A stretch of DNA of 64,000 nucleotides from Sporosarcina luteola (GCA_014204635.1 JACHLS010000003.1:392847-456846), one strand, 5' to 3'. Shown: positions 1-8,952, counted from the stretch's first letter. The notes: generated from the sequence alone by a model not told the origin. Made by a program: numbers and translations.

Positions 1-381
1 GGCCTGGCTGCACCTCAGGTGAACGCTTCGAAACGAATCTTTGCGCTTCATATTCAAGGTGAAGGAAAAACTGAAGCAAGTTTTATCGCAATTAATCCTA
101 AAATTGTAAGCCATTCTGTTGAAATGACTTATATCACTTCAGGCGAAGGCTGTTTATCAGTCGATCGAGATGTGGAAGGATTTGTTCCGCGTTATGCAAG
201 AATTACAATTAAAGCATTTGATCTGGATGGAAAAGAGTTTAAGAAGAGGCTAAAAGGTTTGCCAGCTATCGCTTTCCAGCATGAGTTGGATCATTTGAAT
301 GGCGTCATGTTCTATGACCATATCGATCCACAGGCCCCATTTAAGGAAATTCCAAATGCGGTTCCGTTTGTAAGGGAATAA
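1..381 (+). CDS. def: Peptide deformylase, C-terminal part (5' end outside window)
   Basis: Removes the N-formyl group from nascent proteins in the cytoplasm, using a metal centre. The reading frame is open from base 1 and begins inside motif I (GLAAPQ). Motif II (EGCLSV) and motif III (QHELDHLNG, the HExxH metal site) follow in the normal order, so the catalytic half is complete and intact. About 126 residues are present of the roughly 180 usual for the type-2 enzyme of Gram-positives; the missing N-terminus lies upstream of the window. In Bacillus a def gene also lies close to rpoY-rnjA, so the context agrees. Confidence 0.95.
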   Translation, partial: GLAAPQVNASKRIFALHIQGEGKTEASFIAINPKIVSHSVEMTYITSGEGCLSVDRDVEGFVPRYARITIKAFDLDGKEFKKRLKGLPAIAFQHELDHLNGVMFYDHIDPQAPFKEIPNAVPFVRE

Positions 382-384
382 AAC

Positions 385-413
385 TTGACAGAAAGTTCCG
401 ATTGCGATATAAT
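385..413 (+). promoter_or_regulatory. Perfect-consensus sigma-A promoter
   Basis: TTGACA at 385-390 and TATAAT at 408-413 with a 17-bp spacer match the vegetative consensus at all twelve positions. It begins three bases after the def stop codon and can only serve the short peptide gene at 430-507. Confidence 0.85.
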
Positions 414-429
414 TTTTTCAAGGAGTGAT

Positions 430-507
430 ATGCCCATGTACAAACGCCTGAAACGGAAATTGTTGAAACGGCTCAATGGCATACTCGGGAAAAAGACAAT
501 CGCATAA
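430..507 (+). CDS. Small strongly cationic peptide (25 aa, or 23 aa from the second ATG)
   Basis: A short ORF, ATG at 430 and TAA at 505-507, lies between a perfect sigma-A promoter and a rho-independent terminator, so it forms its own transcription unit of about 120 nt. An AAGGAG ribosome site (420-425) sits 4 nt before the ATG at 430 and 10 nt before an in-frame ATG at 436; the second start has the better spacing. The product contains nine Lys/Arg and no acidic residue, arranged as basic pairs alternating with Leu/Ile, and would be an amphipathic helix. It has no Cys and is unlike SR1P. Function unknown: possibilities are a membrane-active peptide, a type I toxin, or a short regulatory RNA whose ORF is incidental. 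Confidence 0.6.
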   Translation: MPMYKRLKRKLLKRLNGILGKKTIA

Positions 508-511
508 CAAT

Positions 512-541
512 AGCCCGCCATTTGCCTGGTGGGCTTTTCTT
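512..541 (+). terminator. Rho-independent terminator of the small peptide gene
   Basis: A 9-bp stem (512-520 with 527-535, one G-T pair) with a 6-nt loop is followed by a T-rich tract. It ends the unit that starts at 385. Confidence 0.85.
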
Positions 542-610
542 TATTTTACGCAAATGACGTGATAATATGAAGAGAATAAATTGAAACGAACGTAAAAGGA
601 GAGTTCACGT

Positions 611-820
611 ATGATTTACAAAGTTTATTACCAAGAGGACAAAGAACAAGTGCCAGTACGGGAAAACACAAAGAGCTTATATGTCGAAGCTGAAACCGAA
701 AGAGAAGTCCGCACGAAATTAAAAGAACGCAATTATCATATTGAATATATTCAGGCTCTAAAAGGAGAGCATCTGGAATATGAAAAAGCTTCCTCCCAAT
801 TTGAGATTGAGCAGGTTTGA
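611..820 (+). CDS. rpoY: RNA polymerase epsilon subunit RpoY
   Basis: Small auxiliary subunit (69 aa) of Firmicutes RNA polymerase, formerly YkzG. The sequence begins with the typical IYKVYYQ and carries [10 protein letters not shown] and FEIEQ segments expected of the family. An AAAGGAGAG ribosome site precedes the ATG. The stop codon lies only a few bases before the rnjA ATG at 826, so translation is probably coupled. The rpoY-rnjA arrangement is conserved through Bacillales. Confidence 0.95.
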   Translation: MIYKVYYQEDKEQVPVRENTKSLYVEAETEREVRTKLKERNYHIEYIQALKGEHLEYEKASSQFEIEQV

Positions 821-825
821 TAGCG

Positions 826-2493
826 ATGAAGTTAATTAAAAACAATGAAACTGCCGTTTTCGCTCTAGGCGGACTAGGAGAGATCGGCAAGAACACATAT
901 TGTGTCCAATTCCAGGACGAAATCATCTTGATTGACGCGGGAATCAAATTCCCAGAAGACGATCTACTCGGAATCGATTATGTTATTCCGGATTATACAT
1001 TTTTAGAACGTAATGCAGATAAAGTGAAAGGCCTTTTTATCACTCATGGACACGAAGACCATATCGGTGGAATTCCATATTTATTACGCAAGCTGAATAT
1101 CCCTGTATACGGAGGCAAACTAGCCCTCGGCCTATTGAGAAATAAACTCGATGAGCACGGATTGCTTCGGACTACCAAAATGATTGAACTCGATGAAGAC
1201 GATGTCATTAAATTCAGAAAAACATCGGTCTCCTTCTTTAGGACAACCCATAGTATTCCAGATGCGTTCGGAGTCGTAGTGAAGACTCCATGCGGGAATA
1301 TCGTCCACACAGGCGATTTCAAGTTCGATTTCACTCCTGTAGGAGAGCCAGCCAACTTAGCAAAAATGGCTAAAATCGGAAGTGAAGGTGTCCTTTGTCT
1401 TTTATCTGACAGTACGAATGCCGAAGTGCCAAATTTCACGATGTCTGAACGAAAAGTGGGAGATAGCCTGCACGAGATTTTCCGTAAGGTGGATGGCCGT
1501 ATTATCTTTGCCACTTTCGCATCAAATATCCACCGTTTGCAACAAGTAATCGAAGCGGCACAATCCTACGGACGAAAAATTGCTGTGTTCGGCCGAAGCA
1601 TGGATAATGCCATTACAATCGGCCGTGAACTAGGCTATATTGATGCACCGAAAGAATTGTTTGTGGATACACAGTCTCTCAATCGCCTTCCGGCAAATGA
1701 AGTAATGATCCTTTGCACAGGAAGCCAAGGGGAGCCGATGGCAGCACTTTCTCGGATTGCAAACGGCACCCACCGGCAGGTTCAAATTCAACCGGGAGAC
1801 ACGGTGATCTTCTCATCTTCCCCAATCCCTGGAAACACATTGAGTGTCAATAAGACAATCAATGCCTTATTCCGGGCGGGAGCGGAAGTGATTTATGGGG
1901 CATTGAATAATATCCATACATCGGGACACGGTTCGCAAGAAGAACAGAAATTGATGCTGCGCTTGATCAAACCTAAGTTCTTCATGCCGATTCATGGAGA
2001 GTATCGGATGTTGAAGATGCATACAGAGCTGGCTGTCGATTGCGATGTTGAACGGGATCACACTTTCATCATGAGCAATGGGGACGTCTTGGCACTGACG
2101 GATAACAGTGCGCGCATCGCAGGTAGAATCCCTTCTGGCGATGTCTATATCGATGGAAGCGGAATTGGCGATATCGGCAATGTAGTGCTCCGGGATCGAA
2201 AAATCTTGTCGGAGGATGGACTGGTCATTGTTGTAGCTACAGTCGATAAGAAAAAGAACAGAGTCGTTTCCGGTCCAGATATCATTTCAAGAGGATTCGT
2301 CTATATGCGTGAATCAGGATCGATGATCAGCGAAGCTCAATACTTGCTGTCAAAAGAACTGCAACGCCGAATATCCAATGCCGGTTCGGAATCGAACTCA
2401 TTGAAAAGTGATATTATTGAAATCCTGTCACCCTATTTATACGACAAAACAAAACGCCGCCCGATGGTATTGCCTGTTGTGATGGAAGTATAA
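826..2493 (+). CDS. rnjA: Ribonuclease J1
   Basis: Dual endo- and 5'-3' exoribonuclease central to mRNA turnover in Firmicutes. The 555-aa product has the metallo-beta-lactamase/beta-CASP fold: the HxHxDH motif is at residues 74-79 (HGHEDH), with an HTGD motif further on and a GSQGEP beta-CASP segment. The ATG at 826 gives the family N-terminus ([16 protein letters not shown]); an upstream in-frame TTG at 817 would add only three residues and overlap the rpoY stop. A strong terminator follows. Confidence 0.97.
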   Translation: MKLIKNNETAVFALGGLGEIGKNTYCVQFQDEIILIDAGIKFPEDDLLGIDYVIPDYTFLERNADKVKGLFITHGHEDHIGGIPYLLRKLNIPVYGGKLALGLLRNKLDEHGLLRTTKMIELDEDDVIKFRKTSVSFFRTTHSIPDAFGVVVKTPCGNIVHTGDFKFDFTPVGEPANLAKMAKIGSEGVLCLLSDSTNAEVPNFTMSERKVGDSLHEIFRKVDGRIIFATFASNIHRLQQVIEAAQSYGRKIAVFGRSMDNAITIGRELGYIDAPKELFVDTQSLNRLPANEVMILCTGSQGEPMAALSRIANGTHRQVQIQPGDTVIFSSSPIPGNTLSVNKTINALFRAGAEVIYGALNNIHTSGHGSQEEQKLMLRLIKPKFFMPIHGEYRMLKMHTELAVDCDVERDHTFIMSNGDVLALTDNSARIAGRIPSGDVYIDGSGIGDIGNVVLRDRKILSEDGLVIVVATVDKKKNRVVSGPDIISRGFVYMRESGSMISEAQYLLSKELQRRISNAGSESNSLKSDIIEILSPYLYDKTKRRPMVLPVVMEV

Positions 2494-2530
2494 GTAACAG
2501 ACAATCGCATTGAATTGGGAGTTATAAAAA

Positions 2531-2571
2531 GGCGGTATCTCGTTTCAGTCAACGAGATACCGCCCTTTTTT
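2531..2571. terminator. Bidirectional terminator between rnjA and ktrC
   Basis: A perfect 14-bp stem (2531-2544 with 2551-2564) has a 6-nt loop, A-run before it and T-run after it, so it can end both converging transcripts. Confidence 0.9.
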
Positions 2572-2614
2572 ACATTGTAACTATTTCAAACGCCTTAATG
2601 ACCAGTCAGACTCA

Positions 2615-3274
2615 TTAATGCAGCGCCTTTTTCTCAAATCGATGGATATCAACATCCGATCCAATCACAATGAGAATGTCATTGAACTCGATTTCTTCAA
2701 TGGCTTGCGGTGAAACAAGAATTTGCGAAGCCCGTTTGATTGCGACAATATTCACTCCATACTTTGCACGAATGTCTAAATCAATCAAGGTATAGCCGGC
2801 TAATTTTTCATTCGCTTGGATTTCAACAATTGAATACTCATCCGAGAGCTCCAAGTAATCGAGAATATTATTCGACACCATGTTGTTTGCAATCCTTTTC
2901 CCCATGTCTCGTTCCGGGTGGACGACCTGGTCAGCACCAATTTTTCGCAAGACCTTTTCATGGTAATCATTTTGTGCCTTCACGGTTATGCGTTTTACAC
3001 CAATCTCTTTTAAAATAAGCGTCGTCAAAATACTAGCTTGGATATTTTCTCCGATCGCTACAACGACATGTTCGAAATTTCGTATGCCAAGGGATCGCAA
3101 AGCAGATTCGTCCGTTGTATCAGCAGCGACAGCCTGTGTTGCAATTTGGGCAAACTCATCTACCTTTTCTTGTGAAATATCTATGGCCATCACATCTGCA
3201 TCTAATTCAACAAGCTCATTCACGATACTGCCGCCGAACCGGCCCAGTCCAATGACAACAAATTCTTTTTTCAT
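2615..3274 (-). CDS. ktrC: Potassium uptake regulatory subunit KtrC (RCK domain)
   Basis: Cytoplasmic gating subunit of a Ktr potassium transporter, 219 aa. The N-terminal RCK_N Rossmann fold shows GLGRFG (residues 9-14) and the acidic residue D32 at the end of strand 2. The C-terminal RCK_C part is the segment that binds c-di-AMP in characterised homologues. B. subtilis ktrC is likewise next to rnjA. The membrane partner KtrD is encoded at about 41.4-42.8 kb. A good ribosome site (AAGGGAG) precedes the ATG. Confidence 0.93.
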   Translation of the reverse strand: MKKEFVVIGLGRFGGSIVNELVELDADVMAIDISQEKVDEFAQIATQAVAADTTDESALRSLGIRNFEHVVVAIGENIQASILTTLILKEIGVKRITVKAQNDYHEKVLRKIGADQVVHPERDMGKRIANNMVSNNILDYLELSDEYSIVEIQANEKLAGYTLIDLDIRAKYGVNIVAIKRASQILVSPQAIEEIEFNDILIVIGSDVDIHRFEKKALH

Positions 3275-3483
3275 CGTATGTTCTCCCTTATGTATTTGAG
3301 GATGCCCTCAGTGTACCATATCATCGGCTCCCCCTCAAACGCCTTGGCATGCCATTTTGAAAGAACAAGAGAAAGTCCAAAAAGATATGTATTTCTGGTA
3401 ATCCAAAACATTATAGCCAACAATTCGTGCCCCTTCGAAAATGTGAAACAGATTAAATAATCAATGGCCAAATCTCTTATAGA

Positions 3484-3532
3484 CATAAAAAAATCAGGCG
3501 GAGAAAACGATTCGTTTGTTCTCCACCTGATT
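3484..3532 (-). terminator. Terminator downstream of ykuV
   Basis: A 14-bp stem with one wobble pair (3492-3505 with 3519-3532) is followed on the minus strand by seven T residues. Confidence 0.85.
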
Positions 3533-3564
3533 TGCAGCAAACAGGGCCGAATGGGCCCAGTTGC

Positions 3565-4014
3565 TTATTTTTTCATTTCATCCAACACACGGTTTACCCG
3601 CTTCTCTAGCATTTTCATACCGCTTCCGCCAGCTTGGAAATGGCGCAGTTGTCCGTCCTTATCGAATACGTAGTAGGCAGGCACATATTGATTTTCATAA
3701 GCATCTGTAAGCTTCAATGCGCTATCTACAAAAATAGGCTGTGTAATGTCGTGTTCTGCAGCGACTTCTTTAATCTTTTCCAGATCGACATCATCCTCTG
3801 AACGAGGCATATGAACCGCTACGACATTTAATTCATCTTTGTATTGATCTCTAAAATTGTTTACATCCGGCATAGCTTCCTTGCATAAATGACAGCTGAT
3901 TGACCAGAAATGGATTAACGTCGGTTTTTCGCCCACGAGTTCCGCTTTCGTTCTTTCACCGTTCAACCATGTAGTTGCGCCTTCCAATTCAGGCATTTGT
4001 TCCCGTAGCTTCAT
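3565..4014 (-). CDS. ykuV: Thiol-disulfide oxidoreductase YkuV
   Basis: Cytosolic thioredoxin-fold protein of 149 aa, very close to B. subtilis YkuV throughout. The active site CHLC is at residues 41-44, preceded by the FWSIS strand end, and a cis-Pro segment (YVPAYYVFD) follows. There is no signal peptide, unlike ResA/StoA relatives. GGAGGAG lies 8 nt before the ATG. It is downstream of the peroxiredoxin ykuU, and the pair probably acts together, with YkuV as a thiol reductant. Confidence 0.93.
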   Translation of the reverse strand: MKLREQMPELEGATTWLNGERTKAELVGEKPTLIHFWSISCHLCKEAMPDVNNFRDQYKDELNVVAVHMPRSEDDVDLEKIKEVAAEHDITQPIFVDSALKLTDAYENQYVPAYYVFDKDGQLRHFQAGGSGMKMLEKRVNRVLDEMKK

Positions 4015-4039
4015 GTTTGTCTCTCCTCCGGTTTGAAAA

Positions 4040-4071
4040 GATCCCCACTGCTTATATTATGCATGGGGATC
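4040..4071 (-). terminator. Intra-operon hairpin between ykuU and ykuV
   Basis: Near-perfect inverted repeat (4040-4051 with 4061-4071, one bulged base) followed on the minus strand by four T residues. It could act as a partial terminator or a processing site that lowers ykuV relative to ykuU. Confidence 0.5.
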
Positions 4072-4095
4072 CAAATTGGTAAGTTCAAATCAAAA

Positions 4096-4638
4096 TTAAA
4101 GCGTTTCTTGACCTGGTCTCCAGTTTGCCGGGCAAAGTCCGCCAGTTTGAAGAGCTTGGAGAACGCGCAATGTCTCATCCACGTCACGTCCAATATTGTT
4201 ATGGAAAACTGTTTGATATTGCATTTCACCTTCAGGATTGATGATAAAGAGACCGCGCAATGCAATACCTTCTTCTTCGATCAAAACTCCGTACTCGCGT
4301 GCTACCACGTGATTCGTATCAGCAGCTAGTGGGTATTTCAAATCGCCAAGTCCGTTTTCTTTGCGATCTGTGTTAATCCATGCAAGATGCGTATGGATCG
4401 TGTCAGTAGAAACACCGATCACTTCTGCATCCAAATCTTCGAACTCGTCATAACGATCCGACATAGCAGTGATTTCTGTTGGACATACGAAAGTAAAATC
4501 CATAGGATAGAAGAAAAGCACTGTCCATTTGTCGTTTTTCATATTTTCTTCAAGACTAACTTTACCGAATGATTTGTCTGGAAGTACAGCTTCCATTGTA
4601 AATTGTGGTGCTTGTTTCCCAACCATGCGTTCTGCCAT
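4096..4638 (-). CDS. ykuU: 2-Cys peroxiredoxin YkuU
   Basis: Typical AhpC/TSA-family peroxidase of 180 aa that reduces hydrogen and organic peroxides. The peroxidatic cysteine is C52 in FTFVCPTE, and the resolving cysteine is C169 in GGLCPANW. The ATG at 4638 is chosen because GGAGGG lies about 9 nt upstream and the protein then starts as the family does (MAERMVGKQAP). A longer frame extends to 4725 but runs into the promoter. It is followed by ykuV after 81 bp. Confidence 0.95.
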   Translation of the reverse strand: MAERMVGKQAPQFTMEAVLPDKSFGKVSLEENMKNDKWTVLFFYPMDFTFVCPTEITAMSDRYDEFEDLDAEVIGVSTDTIHTHLAWINTDRKENGLGDLKYPLAADTNHVVAREYGVLIEEEGIALRGLFIINPEGEMQYQTVFHNNIGRDVDETLRVLQALQTGGLCPANWRPGQETL

Positions 4639-4664
4639 TTGTTGATCCCTCCAATAGTTCTTTG

Positions 4665-4683
4665 CCAAGGGCGATTCCCTTGG
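4665..4683. repeat. Perfect inverted repeat in the ykuU leader
   Basis: CCAAGGG (4665-4671) and CCCTTGG (4677-4683) with a 5-nt spacer lie between the ykuU -10 box and its ribosome site. It could be an operator or a leader stem-loop. Confidence 0.5.
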
Positions 4684-4696
4684 ACAATCCTCATTT

Positions 4697-4725
4697 AGAA
4701 TACCAAATCCTGTCCTGCTTTTCAA
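4697..4725 (-). promoter_or_regulatory. Sigma-A promoter of ykuU-ykuV
   Basis: On the minus strand TTGAAA (4725-4720) and TATTCT (4702-4697) are separated by 17 bp, about 60 bp before the ykuU ATG. Confidence 0.65.
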
Positions 4726-4745
4726 TTAGAATGGCTCGAATCTAA

Positions 4746-4760
4746 TAATTATTATTATAA
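4746..4760. promoter_or_regulatory. Candidate PerR box
   Basis: TAATTAT-T-ATTATAA matches the published PerR consensus TTATAATnATTATAA at 12 of 14 half-site positions, with one half-site exact. It lies about 20 bp upstream of the -35 box of the peroxiredoxin gene ykuU, between it and the CorA-like gene. Fur-box similarity is lower (11 of 14). Confidence 0.45.
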
Positions 4761-4881
4761 ATGTGTCGGATTTCTTTGCCTTTTGATGAGCCGAATGAAA
4801 GTCCTTATCAATCAAGGGCATGTTTAGTGTTCCATCCTTTGAGGAACTATAGATGTAGAAGCTATGTGAAGGACGGATATT

Positions 4882-6330
4882 ATGCAAACAACAATCATCC
4901 CAACAAACTTGGATATTTATCAATCATATATGTCCTTTTTTCTCCCTTTCGGGTTTGATGCACGCAAAAAGGACAATATCATTGAAGCGCTGGAAAAACA
5001 CGGCTACCGATACTTCCAATTAAAAGAAGCGGATGATTGGAAGGGTATTTACGGCTCCGGCATCCGAGTCGGCGGAAAAGAATTGGAACAATATTTCTAT
5101 CCGTATGTCGAACATAAATTATTTCCTTTGTCTATTCACGATAGAGGGTTTCATCGATTCACAATTCAACTCGATACCCCTTTCCAATTCTGCATCCGGG
5201 AAGAGAAGCGGCATTATCATGTGCGGAGTGTTGACGTCATTCTCGGCCCATTCGGTCTTGCTTTTCTAACAGTACGCATTGAAAACAACGAATACAGCGA
5301 CTTGGCGGATATTCTGGAATTCATGCAACACTTCCGGGCGATCGATACTCATTTGAAAGAGACAAAAGGGTCGCATATCCTCCTGCAAAATGGTGATTCG
5401 CTATCTAATTACGACTTTTTGTTGGATACACTTTGTCCATTCCTGAAGAAATATATGATTAGTGATAAAAGGCTGGAAGGCTATTTCGGTTCTCTTCCCT
5501 ATTACGACGACGAACGGATGTATGCTTCCGCATTTCTGTTTACCCCAAACGGGAGTGACATTACGGAGGAACAGCTTTTCCGCATGGGCAATCTGAATGG
5601 CAGAACACCTTCGGGAGAACTATTTGTGTCGGCCAAAAATCCTGATTACATCCGCCGATCACTCGCACATACTTTGCACGATCGCTGGTCCCCGCATACA
5701 TACACAGTTACGACAGAACATGCTTTTATTACTGTCACAAACCAAACGCCAGAAGACATGGCAGGTGAACTAGTCCATTATATGGGGACCCATTATTACA
5801 ATTTCCTGATTCACTACTTTTATCGCATCATGTTGTTGCGGGTATCCTATGAATACAGTGAAATCGTTTGGAATAAAGACGAGGAATATGTAAAATCATT
5901 AATAAAACTGATCACCTTATTTTCATCCTGGTATTATTTTAGAGAAATTAGTACCCGGTCGGAAGGAAAAGAGTTGTCTTTGGCATTTTATAAAGCGTTT
6001 AATATCGAGCATCTTTTCAATGAGGTGAATTTAACTCTTAACGAATTATATAAAGCCCAAGAAAACAGCAGAGCAGGAAGAATGAACATGCTTTTGTTCA
6101 TTTTGACTGTTTTCACCGTCATATCCGGCATTTATGGTATGAATCTTGTTATATCGGATTGGGAGGATCCATTCGGGTGGAAAAATTATACGTCTTATAC
6201 GTTTTTCGAATGGATATCTCTTGTAACAGCAGTAAGCGGCATTGCCCTCTCCGGGTATTTGATCGCAAGCATGCTGATCAAGTTTATTCTTCGGAAATCG
6301 AGGGATAAAAAATCGGACCTTTATATGTAA
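4882..6330 (+). CDS. CorA-like divalent cation transporter, long form
   Basis: A 482-aa protein with two C-terminal membrane segments. The first ends in YGMN, the signature of the CorA magnesium/cobalt channel family, and the second runs from about residue 440 to 468 before a basic tail. The N-terminal cytoplasmic part of roughly 400 residues is much longer than in classical CorA (about 316 aa in total), so it is a divergent subfamily and the ion is not certain. Start ATG 4882 follows AAGGACGG; an internal ATG at 4930 is possible. It is transcribed alone and ends at a good terminator. Confidence 0.75.
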   Translation: MQTTIIPTNLDIYQSYMSFFLPFGFDARKKDNIIEALEKHGYRYFQLKEADDWKGIYGSGIRVGGKELEQYFYPYVEHKLFPLSIHDRGFHRFTIQLDTPFQFCIREEKRHYHVRSVDVILGPFGLAFLTVRIENNEYSDLADILEFMQHFRAIDTHLKETKGSHILLQNGDSLSNYDFLLDTLCPFLKKYMISDKRLEGYFGSLPYYDDERMYASAFLFTPNGSDITEEQLFRMGNLNGRTPSGELFVSAKNPDYIRRSLAHTLHDRWSPHTYTVTTEHAFITVTNQTPEDMAGELVHYMGTHYYNFLIHYFYRIMLLRVSYEYSEIVWNKDEEYVKSLIKLITLFSSWYYFREISTRSEGKELSLAFYKAFNIEHLFNEVNLTLNELYKAQENSRAGRMNMLLFILTVFTVISGIYGMNLVISDWEDPFGWKNYTSYTFFEWISLVTAVSGIALSGYLIASMLIKFILRKSRDKKSDLYM

Positions 6331-6331
6331 G

Positions 6332-6372
6332 AGACCGGTGTCCTGCCTTAATGGCCAGGACCGGTCTTTTTT
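6332..6372 (+). terminator. Terminator after the CorA-like gene
   Basis: A 12-bp GC-rich stem with a small asymmetric bulge (6332-6345 with 6356-6367) is followed by six T residues. Confidence 0.85.
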
Positions 6373-6383
6373 CAGTTATCCAC

Positions 6384-6411
6384 TTGATTTCCTAATGTAA
6401 TTTTGTATAAT
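6384..6411 (+). promoter_or_regulatory. Promoter of the regulator-potABCD operon
   Basis: TTGATT (6384-6389) and TATAAT (6406-6411) with a 16-bp spacer lie upstream of the regulator gene. Confidence 0.65.
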
Positions 6412-6418
6412 AAAAAAG

Positions 6419-6449
6419 GTTTATAGTAAACTTGAAGTACAGTATTACT
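6419..6449. promoter_or_regulatory. Candidate operator palindromes of the pot operon
   Basis: GTTTA-tag-TAAAC (6419-6431) is a perfect 5-3-5 palindrome just downstream of the -10 box. AGTA-T-TACT (6441-6449) is a second small palindrome. Their position at the transcription start suggests binding by the adjacent XRE/cupin regulator; this is inference. Confidence 0.4.
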
Positions 6450-6472
6450 AAACTCCTTAGAAAAGGAATGAT

Positions 6473-7021
6473 GTGACGGTGCAAATCGGAGGGAAGATTA
6501 AGAAACTCCGTTTAAAAAAAGGGCTTACACAAGAGGAACTAGGAGAACGTACCGATTTGACAAAGGGATACATCTCCCAGTTAGAACGAGAATTAAATTC
6601 CCCTTCTATCGAAACACTTTTTGCTTTACTGGAAGTACTTGGAACGACACCGAAGGAATTCTTTGAAGAACCTAAAAAAAATATGAAAGTGGTCTATTCC
6701 CCTTCAGAACAAACAACATATACGAACGATGAGCACCAATACAGCATTCGCTGGCTAGTCCCTCGCTCTAATGAGAATGAGATGGAACCCGTACATATTA
6801 CCTTCAAAGAAGACGGGGAGTTTAAACAATTTGAACCCTCTTTAGCAGAAACATTTATTTACGTGTTGTCAGGAAAAATCGAAGTGGAGCTAGGTAAGAA
6901 ACGATACACCGCACAAGAAGGAGAATCCGTCTATTATGAAGCATTCGACCATCACCGGATTTCCAACGCGCATGATGGTCCAAGCGAATTGATACTCGTT
7001 GCGACGGAATCATATTTATAA
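6473..7021 (+). CDS. XRE-family regulator with cupin domain, PuuR-like
   Basis: A 182-aa DNA-binding protein. Residues 5-60 form an XRE helix-turn-helix ([20 protein letters not shown] region); residues 105-180 form a single cupin ligand-binding domain. This architecture is shared with PuuR-type regulators of polyamine genes. Its stop is 13 bp before the potA ATG, so it is the first gene of the pot operon and probably controls it in response to a polyamine or related ligand. The start is GTG at 6473, preceded by AAAAGGA; no in-frame ATG offers a better start. Confidence 0.85.
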   Translation: MTVQIGGKIKKLRLKKGLTQEELGERTDLTKGYISQLERELNSPSIETLFALLEVLGTTPKEFFEEPKKNMKVVYSPSEQTTYTNDEHQYSIRWLVPRSNENEMEPVHITFKEDGEFKQFEPSLAETFIYVLSGKIEVELGKKRYTAQEGESVYYEAFDHHRISNAHDGPSELILVATESYL

Positions 7022-7034
7022 AAGGAGGTCCACC

Positions 7035-8138
7035 ATGACTACGGAACCGATTATTCGCTTTGAAAATGTAACAAAACGCTATGGCACGGATACGACTGTG
7101 TTAAATGAAGTTTCATTCGAAATGGAAAGAGGAAAATTTTATACGCTGCTAGGCCCGTCCGGTTGTGGAAAAACGACGATTCTGCGACTAATCGCAGGCT
7201 TCATTGAACCGAGCGAGGGAAATATTTTTTTCAACGGACGAAAAATCAATGATGTGCCGGCCAATGAACGCCAAGTGAATACCGTCTTTCAAGACTACGC
7301 CCTTTTTCCGCATTTAAATGTCTATGAAAATGTTGCGTTTGGTCTGCGTATAAAAAAAGTGAAGAAGGCAGATATTGATCAGCGGGTAAAGGAAGCATTG
7401 AAATTCGTCAATCTGGATGGGTACGAAAATCGGGAAATCACTGAAATGTCTGGTGGACAACGACAACGGGTGGCCATCGCACGGGCTATCGTAAACGATC
7501 CCGAAGTGATTTTGCTTGATGAACCTCTCTCGGCACTTGACTTAAAGCTTCGTTCAGAAATGCAATATGAACTTCGAGAATTGCAGCAGCGGCTTGGAAA
7601 AACATTTGTATTCGTTACTCACGACCAAGAAGAAGCGCTTGCCATGTCAGATGAAATCTTTGTCATGAATGCAGGGGTCATCCAACAGTCCGGTACGCCA
7701 ATCGATATTTATGACGAGCCGATTAACCGGTTTGTTGCCGACTTCATCGGTGAATCCAATATAGTCTCCGGACGGATGATCGAGGACTATGTGGTTGAGT
7801 TCACAGGCAAGCGATTCGACTGTGCGGATGCAGGACTGCAGCCAAACGAAAAAGTCGATATTGTCCTGCGGCCAGAAGACTTGGAGATCACTTCCACTGA
7901 TAAAGGAAAATTGAACGTTAAAGTCGATACCCAATTGTTCCGCGGTGTCCATTACGAATTGTCGACTTATGATGCGGACGGGAACGAATGGCTTGTCCAC
8001 TCTACAAAGAAAGCAGAAGTCGGCGAGATGATCGGACTGGACTTTAACCCGGAAGATATCCATGTCATGCGTTTGAATGAAAGCGAAGAGGATTACGATG
8101 CACGACTCGAATCGTATGGAGCTTTGGAAAATGAATAA
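7035..8138 (+). CDS. potA: Spermidine/putrescine ABC transporter ATP-binding protein
   Basis: A 367-aa ATPase of the polyamine importer. Walker [10 protein letters not shown] is at residues 40-48, then a Q-loop, signature MSGGQRQR, Walker B VILLDEP, a switch His (VTHDQEE) and a C-terminal TOBE domain typical of PotA/MalK types. The ATG at 7035 is preceded by AAAGGAGG; a longer frame from 6999 overlaps the regulator and lacks a ribosome site. The potB start overlaps the potA stop. Confidence 0.96.
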   Translation: MTTEPIIRFENVTKRYGTDTTVLNEVSFEMERGKFYTLLGPSGCGKTTILRLIAGFIEPSEGNIFFNGRKINDVPANERQVNTVFQDYALFPHLNVYENVAFGLRIKKVKKADIDQRVKEALKFVNLDGYENREITEMSGGQRQRVAIARAIVNDPEVILLDEPLSALDLKLRSEMQYELRELQQRLGKTFVFVTHDQEEALAMSDEIFVMNAGVIQQSGTPIDIYDEPINRFVADFIGESNIVSGRMIEDYVVEFTGKRFDCADAGLQPNEKVDIVLRPEDLEITSTDKGKLNVKVDTQLFRGVHYELSTYDADGNEWLVHSTKKAEVGEMIGLDFNPEDIHVMRLNESEEDYDARLESYGALENE

Positions 8139-8952
8139 AGGATTACAGCGAATCTACATGCTTCCTTATGCACTTTGGATTGTGCTATTTGTTGTGGCTC
8201 CTATCGCGCTCATTCTTTATTATTCGTTTTTCGATATTACAGGTCACTTCACATTCGAAAACTATAAAAGTTTCTTTTCATCGACCTATCTGACATTAAC
8301 CGTTAGCTCTTTCTGGTACGCACTGCTGATTACGTTTTTCGCTTTGCTTGTCTCCTACCCCACAGCCTATTTATTGACAAAGACAAAGCATAAGCAGCTA
8401 TGGCTGCTGCTGATCATCATCCCTTCTTGGATCAACTTGTTGCTGAAAACCTATGCGTTTATCGGCCTAATGGGGCTTTATGGACCTTTAAATGCATTTT
8501 TGGAAACAATCGGAATCGGCAAACAGCAGATTCTGTTTACAGATGTCAGCTTCGTCTTTGTGTCGGTTTATATTTTTATTCCCTTCATGATCCTGCCGAT
8601 CTTTAATGCACTGGATAAGCTGAATCCCGCATTAATTGATGCATCTCGGGATCTTGGGGCAAGCTCGTGGACAACGTTCAGGCGGGTCATTTGGCCTCTC
8701 ACCTTAAATGGTGTGAAATCAGGAGTCCAAGTCGTTTTCATTCCGGCACTATCGTTGTTCATGATTACCCGGTTGATTGCCGGAAATAAAGTCATAACAC
8801 TCGGCACCGCAATTGAACAACAGTTTCTCGTAACACAAAACTGGGGCATGGGTTCGACGATCGCCGTCTTTCTAATTCTCTTCATGTTCGTTGTGATGGT
8901 CATTACTGGCGGTAGCGATAAGGGGGCATCAGTTCATGAAAAGAATAAATAA
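8131..8952 (+). CDS. potB: Spermidine/putrescine ABC transporter permease PotB
   Basis: A 273-aa inner-membrane permease with about six membrane segments and the EAA-type loop ([16 protein letters not shown]) that contacts the ATPase. ATG 8131 is preferred because a GGAG lies 9 nt upstream; it overlaps the potA stop by 8 nt, indicating coupling. A frame extension to 8077 lies wholly inside potA. The 3' end overlaps potC by 17 nt. Confidence 0.94.
   Translation: MNKGLQRIYMLPYALWIVLFVVAPIALILYYSFFDITGHFTFENYKSFFSSTYLTLTVSSFWYALLITFFALLVSYPTAYLLTKTKHKQLWLLLIIIPSWINLLLKTYAFIGLMGLYGPLNAFLETIGIGKQQILFTDVSFVFVSVYIFIPFMILPIFNALDKLNPALIDASRDLGASSWTTFRRVIWPLTLNGVKSGVQVVFIPALSLFMITRLIAGNKVITLGTAIEQQFLVTQNWGMGSTIAVFLILFMFVVMVITGGSDKGASVHEKNK

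Noticed and set aside
3271..3540. Minus-strand ORF of 89 codons ahead of ktrC
   Set aside because: It would overlap ktrC by ATGA, which is suggestive, but its 5' part lies in the ykuV terminator and no ribosome site or family resemblance is seen.
4639..4725. N-terminal extension of YkuU
   Set aside because: It would cover the promoter and leader palindrome and lacks a ribosome site.
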